A stretch of 64,000 nucleotides of DNA, from contig NZ_JARXYP010000002.1 of assembly GCF_029893805.1 (NCBI RefSeq), positions 7,254,001-7,318,000 on the forward strand, in the 5' to 3' direction. Origin of the DNA: Streptomyces sp. SAI-135 (GTDB lineage Bacteria > Actinomycetota > Actinomycetes > Streptomycetales > Streptomycetaceae). The translations under genes were made by a program, and so were the position numbers. The notes beneath the pieces are model-generated. The model ran no database searches and had not been told where the DNA came from. It saw only the letters and a program-made list of their open reading frames with translations. Positions 62,701-64,000 of the stretch are shown here, in pieces (positions within the stretch are counted from its first letter, which is position 1; each line of letters begins with the position of its first letter).

Positions 62701-64000
62701 CGGCGGGCCGTGTCTCTGGCGCGCGCCCGGGACACCTTCGGGTTCGCGCCCGCCCTCGACGACCTGCGGGCCGAACTGGCGGCGGTCATCGGCACATCCG
62801 CGGCGGCCGCCTATCTCGTCGAGGAGCTGACGAGCGGCCCCGACGGCTTCGTCATCAGCGCCGGCACCCGCACACTGCTCGACAAGTTCCGCCGCACGGT
62901 GGGCACATCGCCCTACGACGACGACCTCGCCGTCCTCCCCGAACTGCCCGCACGCAGACAGCTGGTGGAGACATGGCTGTCGTCGTACACCACCGCGACC
63001 GGCACCGGGACGACCCCTGGCGACCTGGCCGAGGCGGTCGCCGCCGAGCTCTGCCCTGACCTGCCCCGCTACGAGTGCGACGCGCCACTGACCCGGCGCG
63101 TCGAGGGCCTGCTGGGTGCCCACCCGCGCATCGAGGCAGGCGGCCTCACCGTCCGTGTCGACGAACTCCTGGCCCGGACACGGCAGTTCCGCGCCCAGGA
63201 GGTGCCGGCCCACCGCGCCTACCAACGGCACCGTGCGGCGTTGACGACCGCCGAACGCGACCGCCTCCGCCTGGAGGAGTACCGGCCGGCGGCGATGTCC
63301 GGGTTCGTGCGCAGCAAGCTGATCGACGAGGTGTACCTGCCGCTGATCGGCGACAGCCTCGCCAAGCAGCTCGGCACCACGGGCACGTCCAGGCGCACCG
63401 ACGGCGGCGGCCTGCTTCTGCTCATCTCCCCGCCGGGGTACGGCAAGACGACGCTGATCGAGTATGTCGCCGACCGGCTCGGTCTGCTGCTCGTGAAGAT
63501 CGACGGTCCCGCCCTCGGCCACGCCGTCACCTCCCTCGATCCTGCCGAGGCCCCGAACGCGACGGCCCGCCGAGAGGTCGAGAAGATCAACTTCGCCCTG
63601 GAGGCGGGCAACAACACACTGCTGTACCTGGACGACATCCAGCACACCTCGCCCGAGCTGCTGCAGAAGTTCATCCCGTTGTGCGACGCCACCCGCCGCA
63701 TCGAGGGCGTACGGGACGGCGAGCCGCGCACCCACGACCTGCGCGGCAAGCGCTTCGCCGTCTGCATGGCGGGCAACCCCTACACCGAGTCCGGCACCCG
63801 CTTCCGCATTCCCGACATGCTCGCCAACCGCGCCGACGTATGGAACCTCGGCGATGTCCTGACCGGCAAGGAGGACGCCTTCGCGCTCAGCTTCGTCGAG
63901 AACGCGCTCACCGCCAACCCGACCCTCGCCCCGCTCGCCGGCCGCGACCGGGCGGACCTCGGTCTGCTCATCCGCCTGGCCGAGGGCGACCCGACGGCCC
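59701..64000 (+). CDS. giant AAA ATPase ('DNA repair ATPase' family), 3' end outside window
   Basis: At least 1,433 residues; AAGGGA precedes the ATG. The first 430 residues form repeated beta-rich modules (PRDIVAIGDTLLFGH, LRWALTDDGRAGFLDARGE, VHRCLVFNTLTKSVVRLDGPGQACRRLPEDQGIVFPGG). About 470-830 is helical and coiled coil (YADTDRIDELAADAGADLAAFGQRAV, FSARKQTLADARARRAERLA). The C-terminal AAA module begins after FVRSKLIDEVYLPLIGDSLAKQLG, with Walker A SPPGYGKTTLIE near 1243-1251 and Walker B LLYLDDIQH near 1306-1314, then AVCMAGNPYTESGTRFRIPDMLANRADVWNLGD (sensor/arginine-finger region). The 'DNA repair' name is inherited; nothing seen here shows DNA binding. Gene order implies a role with the flotillin at the membrane. 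Confidence 0.88.
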   Translation, partial: MTTGLDTGTYDVLRDRLSAQAAELARRVEALNERRMEEFGSTRLQLAGTERLRTEHSCVPRDIVAIGDTLLFGHTIPLATEPGSAVGDVLALYDRDLHRLPDDAVPGLLDDPAFQREFAALHRYYRQARLLRLRRLEGKLLAVFRTGEKADDIRVLRWALTDDGRAGFLDARGERDHVLPPSHDFPWTRTTREHHVLGRHPHVSIEGEVFVDTVGGTLTVKIDNNTETGEGIHAEPVAEPLQSLADADIRYARVGALVLMDVLPYKEDVHRCLVFNTLTKSVVRLDGPGQACRRLPEDQGIVFPGGYCLATGEHRTFDGLDTEGLECERVVRSPNGEDVLYAFHARVDGRSLLLPYNTIRKEVATPLSCQGWALFDDGTLMILRADDDEPQRLHPVQSWNSPYVSDTHAATRPTAGPLARVGNADLVRGISDCLSITRAVAVTTPTSEVYEALAAACVRATDAHHWLSEPALGDLHEPLTQVRATAEQVLSEFETVQTLTRQAADALAEAAARVAAVVRRLRGEAPRGAAAWVRGLTELRRAQGHVLTLKDQPYADTDRIDELAADAGADLAAFGQRAVAHLAREDAFADHRSKVGQLAADAEAITTAAEAAPVAARLDDLADGLRTVTEVVAGLDIGDTTVRTSVLERIAEILGGVNRARATLDGRRRTLRDREGRDEFAAEFALLGQAVTGALAAADRPEACDEQLALLLVQMENLESRFAEFDDFLGRLADRRDEVHEAFSARKQTLADARARRAERLADSAGRVLRTVVRRAGTLADADAIATYFTSDPMAAKVRRLTDELRELGDGVRAEELDGRLQAARQEALRALRDRTDLYADDGRTLLLGSHRFAVTTQPLDLALVPDGDTLAFALTGTDYRSPVTDPRFAATRPYWDRPLPSESPEVYRAEHLAARLLDEHGPDVLAQADLPAVVREAAQAAYDEGYQRGVHDHDAASILAALLHLHEDAGLLRHEPAARAAAQLFWAHGTTAEERDGWTRRAVSLARARDTFGFAPALDDLRAELAAVIGTSAAAAYLVEELTSGPDGFVISAGTRTLLDKFRRTVGTSPYDDDLAVLPELPARRQLVETWLSSYTTATGTGTTPGDLAEAVAAELCPDLPRYECDAPLTRRVEGLLGAHPRIEAGGLTVRVDELLARTRQFRAQEVPAHRAYQRHRAALTTAERDRLRLEEYRPAAMSGFVRSKLIDEVYLPLIGDSLAKQLGTTGTSRRTDGGGLLLLISPPGYGKTTLIEYVADRLGLLLVKIDGPALGHAVTSLDPAEAPNATARREVEKINFALEAGNNTLLYLDDIQHTSPELLQKFIPLCDATRRIEGVRDGEPRTHDLRGKRFAVCMAGNPYTESGTRFRIPDMLANRADVWNLGDVLTGKEDAFALSFVENALTANPTLAPLAGRDRADLGLLIRLAEGDPTA

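Overview
The window is a stretch of a Streptomyces (or very close actinomycete) chromosome. The evidence is very high GC with strong third-position GC bias, frequent GTG starts, 1-4 bp stop/start overlaps, several apparently leaderless genes, and typical families: AllR-type IclR regulator, RNase Sa homologue, HisKA_3/NarL two-component pairs, F420-dependent oxidoreductase, PucR regulators, DUF5955 and DUF6278. I count 48 genes, two of them cut by the window ends, plus one very short doubtful ORF. There is no rRNA, tRNA, CRISPR array, insertion sequence, prophage or integrase that I could support.

Layout. 0-6 kb: a secreted gene cut by the left edge, a von Willebrand A protein, a divergent pair of IucA/IucC siderophore synthetases, a HipA-like kinase and a SelW-like redox protein. 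5.9-12.5 kb: the purine (allantoin) module: malate synthase aceB, a MobA-like nucleotidyltransferase, a DUF5955 protein, the IclR regulator allR, allantoinase allB and allantoicase. aceB, allR and allB share one palindrome, TTCC-N7-GGAA. In the aceB and allR promoters it lies exactly between the -35 and -10 hexamers; at allB it lies just after the predicted transcription start. 12.6-17.5 kb: an SDR, a secreted RNase Sa homologue, a small membrane protein, a two-component pair and a cytochrome P450. 17.5-18.2 kb is gene-free and built of tandem and direct repeats. 18.2-27.4 kb: a Gfo/Idh dehydrogenase divergent from a GntR regulator, a ROK sugar kinase coupled to a membrane-anchored protein, and an SNF2 helicase coupled to a SWIM zinc-finger protein. 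27.5-42.2 kb: mostly housekeeping or unlinked genes: a hydrolase/decarboxylase fusion, an MBL-fold hydrolase, exonuclease III, an orphan amino-acid ABC ATPase, an S15-type hydrolase, gamma-glutamyltransferase, a ClpC-like unfoldase, and a methionine aminopeptidase divergent from an XRE regulator.

42.3-51.3 kb: a reductive pyrimidine/hydantoin catabolic cluster, with two paralogous beta-ureidopropionase-like amidohydrolases, an aminotransferase, a PucR regulator, a dihydropyrimidinase, an F420-type luciferase-fold oxidoreductase and an NCS1 transporter. No flavoprotein dihydropyrimidine dehydrogenase is present here, so the F420 enzyme is a candidate for the ring-reduction step (inference). 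51.3-56.8 kb: a DUF3558-like lipoprotein or secreted protein, an AhpD/CMD-like protein, a second two-component pair whose genes are separated by an odd 519-bp spacer, and a second PucR regulator.

57.0-64.0 kb: the most interesting unit: a small membrane protein, a YqiK-like flotillin with a long coiled coil, and a giant AAA ATPase (the family automatically named 'DNA repair ATPase') that runs off the right edge. A perfect 18-bp hairpin lies upstream of this set and another separates the flotillin from the ATPase. I regard it as the best candidate for an under-described membrane-associated system. All functions are read from sequence motifs and memory of families; no searches were run.
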